A DNA stretch of 64,000 bases, from contig NW_026516667.1 in the NCBI RefSeq assembly GCF_025766255.1, positions 558,001 through 622,000 of the forward strand. The letters run 5' to 3'. The notes below the pieces were generated by a model. The model searched no databases. It had not been told where the DNA came from and saw nothing but the letters and a program-made list of their open reading frames with translations. Positions 1 to 11,794 of the stretch are shown here, one piece after another. The stretch comes from Zychaea mexicana (lineage: Eukaryota > Mucoromycota > Mucoromycetes > Mucorales > Lichtheimiaceae). Numbering within the stretch: the first letter of the stretch is position 1; each line of letters starts with the position of its first letter. A program made the translations under genes and the position numbers.

Positions 1-612
1 CAAATCATCTTCATGATCACTGCTGCTGCTGCTGAAATCTGAATCACCGTCATCATCGTCTAACAACTCCAAACCAGCCATGTCAAACCGTAAACCTTTA
101 GCATTACGAGCAATCACCTTGATCCACACCAAGCCATGTTCACTAATTAGGTCAACTTTGACGGTTTGGCGTCGGCGCATCAATGCGGCGCGCGAGATCC
201 ACGTTCCGGGTTCTTTGGGTGGCACGCTTTTCAATTCCATGATGTGGTCGAGTTGTCGCGTCTGTGTAATGGCTTCATGGACGGATTCCAAGTAACTTAA
301 ATTGGAACTTTGAATGTACTCTTTCTTAATGCGCGATGGATCTTCTATTAACTTTTCTCGATAAGTGGAAAAAAGTGAACATCAAGGGCTTTTTTACTTT
401 TACAAAGTGTTCCCTTTGGCATACTATTGTATACAGACGATGAGTTTTACCTTGTCGAGAAAGCCCATCTCGGCAGTCAACGAATGGCTATATCGGTACA
501 TGCCTTCAATATCACCGCGCGCTTCACAATCCCGTAGAATTGCCTGGCAACGCTCGCGTAGCGATTGAATCACTGCATAACCTTCTTGCTCGTCTGATTC
601 GTTTTCGTTCAT
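1..612 (-). CDS. UPF0415 (C7orf25-like) protein, 5' part, runs off the left edge
   Basis: Two exons are visible, 451-612 and <1-351, joined in phase 0. The acceptor is the AG just before TTA (Leu), at 352-353; the AG four bases upstream would give an immediate stop. The first exon is a predicted helix (SLRERCQAILRDCEARGDIE, then MGFLDK). The second holds KKEYIQSSNLSYLESV and LVWIKVIARNAKGL. These match in order the N-terminal domain of human C7orf25 (AELKFLQKV, ESHLQSTNLTHL, HTWVKAIGRKAEAL), as I recall that sequence. An acidic, serine-rich stretch follows at the window edge. The C-terminal DUF1308 domain, related to PIN-like folds, would lie outside the window. The molecular function of the family is not established to my knowledge. 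The family assignment is fairly firm; the full length cannot be seen. Confidence 0.75.
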
Positions 613-3600
613 TAAAAAGTTATTTTGTAAGGTTATGACGGAGAAACGTACCACTCTCACTACGAAGAAATCTATTCTCATTCATACATACCCCACCAAT
701 AGTATTATTTGTCTGAATCTATCATATCCCCGTCGTCATTGGCGTATCGTCCTCAAGTTGAAAAGTACATTACCATGACTGCCTAACACTGATGGTTAAC
801 AACGCGGTGAGGCTGGATTCGCTGCGTATTATTGGCAGTGAAATGATACACACGTACACGGTCCCCCTGAACAAAATCAGAGACATGGTTCGTCCAAAAC
901 TTCTTTTTAGTCCGGAATATTTACTGATTAATAGGAAAACCAATCCCTTTCCTCGAAACAAATTAGCATAATCACATTATTGTGGGGAATGTAGAATTAC
1001 CAAAGCGGTAATAAAATAAGAGTGCTGTGTACTGTATACAAACTCTAATGCCTTCAAATTCGCCGCCATGCAAGTGTTCACTGTGTTTGAGAAAATAATA
1101 TCATACAAATGTGTGTGTGTGTGTGTGTAAGAGACATACGCTGCAGCCTTTTTTAATTTTTGGGATTTCCCACACAATAAGAGAGGTGGGGATCCGGGTA
1201 ACTCAACCGGCCCCCACCCAGCAAGAAGTAGGCAATGAATCATGATGACGGGTGTGGTCAGTATGCTCTTTAAATTCATTGTTTAAGCGATGATTATGCT
1301 GCTGCTCGGTTGAGTAGGAGATCGCATCATCGTTGGAACCAGAAGAACCTGATAACGTGGCTGCCACGCAACTCATGACAAAATATTGATCCCATGCCAT
1401 TCCTGGGTACCATCTTGTATATTTTGTCGTTATGTACTAGCTAATACAAGTCAAGGGGATCAGTTGACAATGGGATCAATAAGAATATGATACAAACAAA
1501 CCTATCACCTACCGCTCTCCCTTGCACTGGCTGAGGATGTGGTTTGATTTATATGAGCTGCACACATAAAGAGAAAAGTGGCAGCGTAGCACAAAGAGGA
1601 GAGAGGGGAACGGGGAACCCGCACTACTTTATATGTTGACGTGTAATATTCTGATTTACACACATAAATTGAAAGCTTAAAGAACAAACCTGTCCTACCA
1701 TTGTCGTATGTTGAACTACCGAACATCCCCGTTTTCCACCCAAAGACAACGCCCCATAAATTTTTGTTAATAAAGGTTTTATGATTTTATTTGTAAACAA
1801 ACAAGAGTAAGAGTGGGGGTTGTTGGTGCTCGTTCCTCAACCATTATCGCTAATATGACATCCTAGCCTACATTGCTCCGAGCAAGCCAAGGTGACTGAC
1901 AGCGCCCCTCGTTACTTTTTATACTACCACTTTCTTTCAGTGGCAAACTTCTACATTGTATCATACGCGTCTCTTTCTCTCGATCTTTGGCTTTTCAAAA
2001 GAATGACATCCCTGTTCCTTTTCTAAGAAGTTTCTTTTCCTTGAAAACGAAGCTACTATTATCATACTTAAAGTAAATCTCAAACTGAAAGGAGGCAAGA
2101 GAAAAAATAAGCTTTTTTCTGCCGTTTTCTAAACCAGCAGCTTGCAGCATGTCTCCTACATAAGCGACGATGATGGGTGACCCTATACATACATCTACTA
2201 TTTTTGAAATAGCAAGAGAAGGAAACTTAAGCAAGACGTAAAGAGGATCCATAGTACGAAACCTGTATTACTCTGCTCCTATGCATATATAAACAGACCT
2301 AGGGTATCTTCTTCCCTTCACGGCGCGAGAGAAAATGGCAGAGCACAGTATGCTACCTCTTGTAGCGAAGATCTCCTTTTAAACATCATCTTTGTTACAG
2401 AACATGCAGCGTCTTTTAAAGAACCATTATCTAATGATATTGCAAAACAAAGAACCAAGACATCCATTTAACTACTATCAGTTTCAGTGAAATCAAATCA
2501 AATAATAACTTAATATAAGCAAAGGACCATGGGTGTTACTGTGATTGTGACAGAAAAGAGATATCTAGCTAACTTGCATTCCAGAAGACACGATATAATA
2601 CAGTACTGTTCAAAAGAGCGACACCGCAGATGTACGAGGCAATATGACTCACCACAGGTCCAAAATCATCGTTTATTGCAACAACCGACTATATCGCAAT
2701 ACTGCAAATTTCTGCTTTCAGTCAGTTCCACATATAATGTCTACGCATTCCTTGGGTTGACGTCTTCTTTATTAGCTTAAGATGAAAACGAAGTGATTGT
2801 ATATAACCCTTTTTTGAATACAAAAATTTTCAAGTAGCACGCCGCTGTTAGTATCGAGCACGTAATACGTAGGGTATTCTAATGATTAAAAAACGAAAAG
2901 ACAATGTAGAGAGCATATCGCCATAACAAGCAGCTACGGGATATCATGGCAACTTCTCAAGAGGAGTAAAAATTAGCAACGAATGGTAATTTGAAAAGCT
3001 TTTGCCGTTTTTTCCATAGATATCTGTCGGTGTTCTTGGTGAAAATATATGCATAATATATCATTAAAAAAGAAGCAGTGAATAAGGATAAGGCGAAAGT
3101 ACCGCTTACATACAATGTTCAGGTACTTAACACACAACGCCTTCACACCTGATTGGTATCCAACGTGCATAACGCACACAGTATCGAAAGCTTTGTGTCA
3201 TTTTTTCTGACCATGATGAAAACGCTTTATATAAATGGTGAAGATGGTAATGGTTTATATGTCACATACCACGAAATAACAGGAACGATTTTGATAGCAT
3301 TTTTGCACAAGCTGTTTTACAACGTGCCGAAAGCAATTGCGATCAGATAGAGAATCGCTTGATTGACAAACACAAGAATACTGGTTACTGGACCTAAACG
3401 GAGCCACTGGCAAGAAAACAATTCTTTCAAAGTTTGCTAAGACTGAAAGGTTACTTTCTCCCTCCCAGATACAAAGGCGAGGTGCTAGAGTAGTGACATA
3501 CCGCTTACATTTTCCAAGTATAATCCAGGGTTGCAGCTCACTAAGTGCTACAGTCGGTCACATAACTAGCTGAAAAGACGCTTACGACATGTTATTAAAA

Positions 3601-4948
3601 TTGGTAGTCGTTTGTCAACAGTAAGCATTTCTGCTAGTGCAACCTGATGTTTGCACAACCAGCCTTCTGAGATCAGCATTATCAAGTTAGCACAAGCCAA
3701 AAATGTTCACTCTCTACAACTTATTAATCACCAGCAGAGCCTGCATGGTGCACAATATTAAACAAGTGATGCGACATACACTGATTGTGTGTTTGAATGT
3801 CATTTAATTGATGTTTATGAAAACGAGCTCGTTTGAGACACACAGAAGAGCATTGTATGACAGCTAGACACCGTAAATTTGCCAAGAGAAGTCTAGTTTG
3901 AATCATAGCCCCGGTTCTCCGATCAGGTGATTAGATGTTCGATAGTCCAATCGGTATGTTTCATTTTGTTCGATACCTCTTATGATTTCAGCCCAATAAT
4001 GATGTAAAAGCTTGACTAACAAGCTTTATACACAAGGAGACAATGCATAAGATACTGTCATATCATATCGACGCGCTTGTCGGTGCGAAACTTGTCCGTA
4101 ACGCTACCAAGTACACAGGTTAAGTTTCCGGTTTACTTTAGGCTTGTACAGTTATCAAATATGTTGCTTTCTTATAAGGTATCTAAGGGAAAGGCGGCTA
4201 TTGCAGGGACTTTTGAGATTTGAGAAATCAGGTATTTGAGCTGACAAGTTACGTCAATCATGGAGAACTACTATGTCCAATTTATTCGAAGTTTACCACA
4301 CCTTTTTGACAACCTGAGTAAGCCAAAAGTCAATCAAGGAGTGGCTAAAGCAATACGTTGTATACATCCTAAATCATGGATATCTTTGGTAGGATAATAA
4401 TATGGAAAAGCGTTTAGTCGATGATATATAATGCACTCAGTAAGTCAATTAGCTATCCAATATTATGTGGTGCAACAAGGATATAAGTACACTACCCCGG
4501 ACCCGTATTCTTGTTTAGTAGGATTGTTGGTCTGAGACCAAGATGAATGAGTAGGATAAGTCAATAGAACTGTTGTTCTTGAATTAATGATAAATAGTGA
4601 AGAGGCGAACTGAGTGAAAAGGATCAATCGACAAGAATAAAGGAAGCTGTTAGACACATAACCACAGACGACTATTCTGAATGAGTCCAGCACCCATGGT
4701 AATTTTTAATGCTTGCGCGTAGGGAATATGCGCGTTATCATCGTTCAATACTATTCTCTTCAGTTGCACCAAGAGAAAGGCAGTGCATCAATAATTACTG
4801 TGTGAGTGTACGCTATTGACGTCATGTCCAACGCAAATTTGTAACGGGTTCCAACGTTTCAGGTCCCGCCACTCAAAGGCCTTCTTTCAGCTTCTCCAAG
4901 TCCTCATTTCGTTGTGGACTATTCTCTTGCATTTTTGTCTAAAGTAAA
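613..4948. other. Gene-poor intergenic stretch
   Basis: No conserved gene is recognisable on either strand in about 4.3 kb. A 65-codon ORF on the minus strand (1203-1400, starting MAWDQYFVM) has a varied composition and could be a small gene, but nothing supports it beyond being open. Other ORFs are short, cysteine- and aromatic-rich, and look random. The left part should hold the promoter of the UPF0415-like gene, and the right end that of the PUF60-like gene. Confidence 0.5.
1111..1128. repeat. (GT)9 microsatellite
   Basis: A perfect GT dinucleotide run of nine units in non-coding DNA. No gene is associated with it. Confidence 0.9.
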
Positions 4949-7744
4949 ATGGTCGACAGCGAATCAAAAAAACGAACATTATCAGAAACCGAAAGTGTTG
5001 AAGATAATACCAAACGTCCACGGCAAGGTAAATAAATCTCTCACTGTTACTACTACTACTATTTCTCCAGCAATTTATACACGACTTGATTCTTCGAGTT
5101 CGATTTTCCAAAGACTGGTTTTGACAGCTAACGTGTAATTCTTGTAATTACGTTATTTTAGCAGGTACATCCAGTACTTGGACCGATCACTCCGCGATGA
5201 ACCTGACAACCGAACAAAAAGAACGACTGGAAAAAGCAAAAGCATACGCGCGTAAAATGAAATCAGAGGTTAATACGTTTCGCACTTTGCTCGTTTATAC
5301 AAGTGTCTATGCTTTCTTACCCTAAAGTTATACGTATATTATTAGTTGACAAAAACGTCTACGGCAATGTCACCAATATCCACCAATAATGCAACCACGA
5401 ATATTACGACGAACACCACGGGAACGTCAACGACATCAAAGCCGCCCAATAAAAATAGCACTCTTACAACACATGCCATCCTATCTGCAACCAATCCACA
5501 TATTCATTCTGGCGTTGACATTCGTACACTTTCAGTATTAGCACGGATCTATGTCGGCAGTATTAACTTTGAATTGAACGAAACCCATGTGCGCGCAGTG
5601 TTCGACCAGTTCGGTATCATAAAGAGCATCAGCATGTCTTTGGATCCAGTCTCAATGCGACACAAAGGATTCTGTTTTATCGAATACGAAACGCCTGAAG
5701 GTGCTTCACTTGCACTTGAGACGATGAATGGGGCTGATCTAGGTGGACGTGCACTTAAAGTCGGTCGACCCAACAACTATGCTACAGCTGCTTCGTCAGG
5801 AGGTGTTCCTATCCCGCCAAAATCAAGAATCTATGTCGCAAACGTCAATGAGATGATTACAGAGGAAAATCTTCAGACTATTTTTGAGGCCTTTGGAACA
5901 ATCAAAAAGTGCATCTTGTTGGTAAAGTGTCTTGAACAGGGATATATGGGTTGTTTGCATATTTACTCATCGTCTTCCATTGCCATCATACAGCCTGATT
6001 ACCTGACAAGGAAACACAAAGGATATGGGTAAGTGACAGCAATCTCTGTTATTTTATTATTCTCTTTCCACTCTGTATTTGCAAGCATTTTACAACGTGA
6101 CCGGGTTGAGTAAGATGGGAGGAAAGCAGTGAACAAGAAGAGAAAAGAAAAAGTACACACGACAACGAAGCTTGATTGACGGGGATCAACGAAGAGAAGA
6201 CGAGGAACCCCTAAATCAAATCTCATGATTTTTATCTTTTTTTTTTCACCTTTTTTTCCCTATCTTTTATTATAAAATCTGGAGAAGAAAAGAAAGATAT
6301 GATTGCTTAAATGGAGGAGGAGGAGAAGAAACCCATAGCCTGACCCGGTCTTAAAACTATGAACTATCTACACGAAAAAAATCAAACCAATGGTCGACTG
6401 ATTCCTCTTAGATTTATCGAGTTCGAAGACGAGACAGCAGCCTCGACAGCTATGGAATCCATGCGGAATTTCGAAATTGCCGGACAAATGTTGCGTGTAT
6501 CCAAAAGCATCATTGGCGGCCCGCTTACTGACGGCATGAAAATCCTGGACTCGATGCCACCACCGGCCGTTATTGCCGCTACGCTTGCTGCTACTGCTGA
6601 AAATAGCAACAGCAACAACAACGGTTATAACATTCCGAATAACACAAGCACTGGTCCTGGTATGCTCGCTAGACCGGGCACTACTACACCATCAACGTCA
6701 ACAACAACAACAACAACAACAACAACACCTGCAACGGAAACAACAACAGGTGCTGCAGCAGCAACAGATGATTCGGATGATGTCATGGTCAAAGTTAATG
6801 CAAACATCCAAAACCTGGGTATCCAAAAAAAACTCGATCTGTTCCAACAGCAGCAACAGCTACGGCGTCAGCATCACCAAAATCATCCTCATAACCCACA
6901 CTTCCATCAACAACATCGCTTACAACACCCTCAATTTCAGAACCAGCGGCCACCACCTGATCGTAAGTTGATTTTTCTATTGCCACATTAAACGCATTTA
7001 CATACGGGCGGTATCACATACTTTGCAGTGCCATTCTAAAGCCACATATCTATAGCCACTGCATTGATGCGTGCTGCAAATTTGGCTAGAGAACAAGAAA
7101 AAGCAGCCAATGCCGCAGATTCCGTGGCCAAAGAAGAAGACATGCACGTCAATTCAAGTCAACGTTTCGCCATCATGCAGAAATTAGCTGCTAGTAGAGA
7201 ACAGGTAGAAGATTAAGGGGGAAAGGGCATTAATATATGCGCGACAAAGAAAAAACCGAGACTCCACGCTTTTGCGTTTGATAAACTGATCATTGAAAAA
7301 CACCATGGCTTTGTTCTCTCTATCTAGCTATCAACACACATGCTTGTACAAAACGCAGTTCCTGCTGGCGAAGTGGACGAGAGTTTAAACCAAGAATTCT
7401 CGGATGAATGCAGTAAATTTGGTAAAGTCCGCAAGGTCTCTATAACTACGGGCAACGATGACAGCTGCGATGTTAGAGACCAACCTGGATGGCAACCCGG
7501 GGATGGAGACGTCAAGATCTTTGTCGAATTTGAGACATCTGGTGGTATGCAGAACAAGATGTTTTCTTGGATCAACGCGAAACAACCCGAGTAAGCCATC
7601 ATGTTAGATATTGATATTCGGTTTTATTACGTAATAGATGCAGACAAGGCACGTCAAGTATTGGATGGTCGATGGTTTGGTGGCCGTAAACTAAAGGCAC
7701 AGGTGATATATATCTCGGACCTAGACAAGCATGGGATTCATTGA
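4949..7744 (+). CDS. PUF60-like splicing factor (two RRMs plus C-terminal UHM)
   Basis: Eight exons (4949-5027, 5165-5268, 5346-5921, 5994-6028, 6412-6962, 7056-7204, 7328-7544, 7638-7744) close in phase to 605 residues. The order matches PUF60/Half-pint: a TEQKERLEKAKAYARKM helix, RRM1 from about residue 127 (RIYVGSINFEL, then KGFCFIEYETPE), RRM2 (RIYVANVNEMI, then KHKGYGFIEFEDE), a long linker, FAIMQKLAASRE, and a C-terminal UHM-type RRM (VKIFVEFETS, then DGRWFGGRKL). PUF60 binds polypyrimidine tracts and helps U2AF and U2 snRNP choose 3' splice sites; the UHM binds ULM peptides of SF3B1. RRM2 is split by two introns, and the second is the longest at 383 bp. The linker is rich in Thr, Gln, Asn and His from CAA/ACA repeats. 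For the last intron the donor GTATGC at 7545 keeps the conserved frame; the downstream GTAAGC at 7591 would break it. Confidence 0.9.
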
Positions 7745-8191
7745 AAATAATGGCATCGAATCAATAAAAAGTGGACAGCAATGGAGTGGATGATTTGAGC
7801 AGCGAAGTACGGATCTTTTATTCAGCTTTTTGTGTTACATCCCAGAAATCAGTAAAACAGGCGCCAACTACTTGAGTTAATAGAGAAAAAATAGTTAAGC
7901 TACAACAACTGTTCCTATAGGGTTCATGCTACTTTGCTCGGCAGTATATCAGGTTGCATATACCGCTATGATAGGGAACTAATGACATTAATACACACAC
8001 CAATTACTGATTAACTCCACACCACTGTAATCCACCGCCAATACGACGAACGATACAAAAATCACCAAGGAAAAGAGCAGGAAACACAGCTTGACCGCAA
8101 CATTAAAGCAAAAACTTTCTTTTCTTTCTTTTAAAAGGGTGGGGTAGTAAATGTATATATTATTTGTTTCTTTTTTCTTTTTACTCGTTTA

Positions 8192-11100
8192 TTAAGCTAT
8201 TCCGTATCGTTCGTGCAATGGACCTCTCGCTTCCGCTGGCATAGTTTCTAAAGCCTGGTGCCACTGTGCTTCACCAAACATATTCTTGTAGCCGGCCAGA
8301 ATCTAATCAGAAGATTTGATAAAAGGTATGTTAGACCCCAATTTGTATAAGCAAGTAAAAAAAACCTTGCATACATTTCTGAATGCTTCGTGTAAACTGG
8401 TGGGCGCATCAGCGTAACCTGCAACAGCTTCGCAGAACAGCAAGAATTCCTAAAGTTTATGGGAGAAATATCAAGTATCACATACAAAGGTTTACAATAA
8501 TCTAGCATTAGCCGATACCAAAATTATCAGTTTTTTTTTTCTTACCTTGACAGCTCCTTGCGGATGTGCCTTAATCATTTCACAGAGACCGCTAAATGCA
8601 GATGCCTTTTCTTCGTTTGGTCGGATGGGTGCAAGTGTGATCAACCAAGGCTTGATGAAGAGCTGCAAATGTTGACCAACCAGGTCTGGGAATACGAGGC
8701 CCAAACGACCAATCGTAATTGCGACGTTTTCCAATAATGTGCGTTGAATTTGAGGGTTTACGATAAGCTGGAAAAGACGTTGAAGCATAGGCTCGACATA
8801 TGGTTGAATATCGGTACCTGTTTGAAGGAAAATTAAGGTGGGGAGGATCAGTCATCTGCATATATGCACATATCAAGCAACATGTTACAAGCCTTACCCC
8901 ATTTGATGGCAATCTCGCCTGCCGACCAAGTAGCGTTATTGCACACAGAGACATGTTCGGGTACGGGTTCGATTTGAGAGACGATGTGGGGCATGAATTG
9001 AGGGACGACGGCACGGATTTGCTCAAAGCAAGAGATAGCAAGGTCACCAAGGACTGCATAAGCCGACTGTCGAACTTCGGCTACTTCATCCTGTCAAGTA
9101 AATTGGAGGAGATCCGGTCAGTTAATGGTCTGAAAAGAATAAAAAACCACGGTATTCCTACCTGTATACAGAGGGACAGGAGCTGAACGATGTTGGGGGA
9201 AGTGCCAGCCACCAATGGCTCGGCGTCAGTGTTCAAAGCCTGTATAATGCCTGAAAGAAGATCCAACGCGACAATCATAAAGTCCTTATCGGGCATGTCA
9301 TTCGCGGGGTTAGCATTGGCAGCTTGACATTCTTCTAAAGTTTGGGTGACAAGCTTTACACATCGGACATAGACGGGTTGTGCGAATTGCTTGAAGCCGC
9401 TGCCAAGCGCGGTGGTGATGGATGAAAGACACTATAACAGATTTCCATTCACACACGAGTGAGTAGACGAACATATCCACACAACATGCATCTTTAGCCT
9501 CTACCTCCAACAAAGGGAACAAGTCTGTGCTTTCGTCAGGGATCTCTTGCCATTTCTTGATAAGCGGTGGCATGATGACGTCGATGTACTGTGGAGTGTT
9601 CAAAGCGCTGCCAGCAACATCGGCAAGAGTGCCCACGGTGTCGTATAAGAGAAGCAAGTTTCTGTGCTGATATTTTTCAAATGCAGTAGAAAGGGTGACA
9701 AGGATGGGTTGCATGTAGGGTACGAGCTCGGTGGTGGCCTCTTCTTCTAAGAGCGAGAATGAAGAGCAGGCGGCTTCCTGTACGCGTTTGTTGTTGTCTA
9801 GAATTCGCTCCAAGAGCTTCTGCACCAACGGTTCCAGAAAGTGCTTTCGGGCTTCGGGGCTTTGTTGTGCACTCTGAACGATCCATGCGGCGTATCGTCC
9901 CAATGTCCAGCATGTGATAGAGCGAACCAATGGCTATATTATATAGTACGGGGTAAGTACAAACATGCGAGCCGTTTCGACAAGATAAACTTTTGTCCCA
10001 CCAACGCGCCTTTGCTTCTAATTCAGATCTACTAATTACCTTGGGGTCGACCAGGTTATTAAAAAGATAAGGAACCAGCTCGGGTAAATGGGGGCCGATT
10101 TCTTGCAAACCACCTATTCAAAATACAATGCCGTCCAAAAATAAATATACACTTCCACATCTTCCACCGTGCAATGATGCTGTCTTGTTACCTTCAGCGG
10201 CAGCACCCAACGCCAAGATACCGCACTCGCGATGCAACCAGTCGGGATTCTCAAGTTCGGTCTTTAACAAGGGCATCAATAACCGAATGACTTCGCCTTC
10301 GTAGGATGTGCAGAGGACATCGAGCGTAGCAGCACTGCACTTTCGCAAGTTCCACTCGCCATAAAATTCGTCATCCAAGTCTTCATCGAAATCATCATCG
10401 TCATCCTCATCATCCTCTTCGTCGAAAGCGGTGTCCTTTTTTTTTCCACCTTCATCCAAATCGTTCTTGTCAGCACGTTCGATCTCGACCAAGTTGGCCT
10501 TGTGGAATCGAGGCTTGATATCTTGCTCGCTATCAGCAATATGTGCGTCATCCTCGTCGCCACCCAAAGTCATCAGATCCATTTCCGAGTACACCATGCC
10601 ACGAAGCAGCACGGGTACAACCTTGGGAAGGTATGGCTCCAACTGTTCGCGCAACTCGTCTTGTTCGGCAAACACGAGCCAGAATTCGCACGCTTCCAAA
10701 GCCAAATCAGCATCATCCGACTGGGTGCAGAAGAGCATATACTCGGCGAGATTGGGCATGTGCGGGAACAGAACTGTAGGGCACATTTCCAACAAGCTGA
10801 CAAGAGCTTGACACACGGCTTTGCGCACTTCAAGACTGTCGTCGGTGGCTCTGCTGAAAAGAGCGCTCAAAAAGTTGTCCATGGCGTTCATCAGCGGAGC
10901 GGATCGAAGCGTAATGAACTGGCTAGTCGACGTGATGGCGTTCAAACGAAGCTTATCGCTAGGGTGATTGAAGAATGTGATGAACTTGGGAATCATAAAT
11001 TCCAAAGGTTGGACACCACCTGCGTTCGCGTCCAAGTCGCGCGAACAATCCTCACAGATCTTTTGAATCGTCGTGAACGCGTTCTATACAACAAAGTGAT

Positions 11101-11794
11101 AGTCGTTGATGCGAGAAGGTTCTTCTTTTCACATTATGCCATCACTAACACCCAGCCAATAACTAATTATTCGTATTATGGTGCTATCCCATCCTCTCTT
11201 TTTACCTCAACTACAACGGCGTTGGGATCATCCAACTTCTGCATCAAGACTTCCAGTGCCTGAAGCCAGTTGTGCACCTGTCCACGCTCGACAATGGCTG
11301 CAATGACAATACCCACGGCCTTGCCAACCAACTCATCGCCGATATATTGCAAGCAGCACTTTTTAACGTAGTCAATCACACCAGGACTAATGGTAGGGAA
11401 GTGTGCGCGGATGTTGTTTTTCAAGGTCAATCCTGCAACCGAGCGAACGTATTGATCCTCTTGTGGCATTTGTGTCAGAATGTACGCCAAGTACGAGTTG
11501 TAATCCGGGATCTTGTTAAAGTACTCCAGTTTCTATTTTTCGTACAAAGAAAGTGATAAATAGTGATATACAAGTGGTCTCGTTAGTTCTTTCCTCAACC
11601 TTCTGTGTGTAAAACATTCAACACAAAGAAGTTCACCCAAAGTCGATCTTTCTCTCATACGCTCTCCTTAAAAAAACCACGCCTTTCGTTTTATTTACCT
11701 GTTGTACATTGTTGTTATCAGTTGGATTTAGAGCTTCGCGCAAAAGCTGCAAAAGATCCGAAAGACCTTGTTCGGTTGGCTGCCAATTGCTCAT
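8192..11794 (-). CDS. Transportin (karyopherin beta-2) nuclear import receptor
   Basis: Ten exons close in phase to about 915 residues: 11699-11794, 11206-11532, 10192-11083, 10040-10113, 9505-9933, 9162-9431, 8898-9090, 8546-8817, 8366-8449, 8192-8302. The length fits human TNPO1 (about 890). Landmarks in order are [19 protein letters not shown] near the start; [35 protein letters not shown]; the long acidic loop of HEAT repeat 8 (about residues 345-375, nearly all Asp/Glu); [65 protein letters not shown]. Transportin carries PY-NLS cargoes such as hnRNP proteins into the nucleus, and RanGTP, acting through the acidic loop, releases them. This is Kap104 in yeast. The gene runs convergently to the PUF60-like gene, with 447 bp between stop codons. 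Confidence 0.95.

Noticed and set aside
352..450. Frameshift between the first two exons of the UPF0415-like gene
   Set aside because: Using the AG directly before TTA (exon from 351 downward) joins the conserved segments in phase.
7545..7637. Frameshift in the PUF60 UHM domain
   Set aside because: It only appears when the GTAAGC donor at 7591 is used; the GTATGC donor at 7545 restores the conserved frame.
10502..11263. 253-codon plus-strand ORF
   Set aside because: It lies antisense to the large transportin exon, and its composition follows from the opposite strand.
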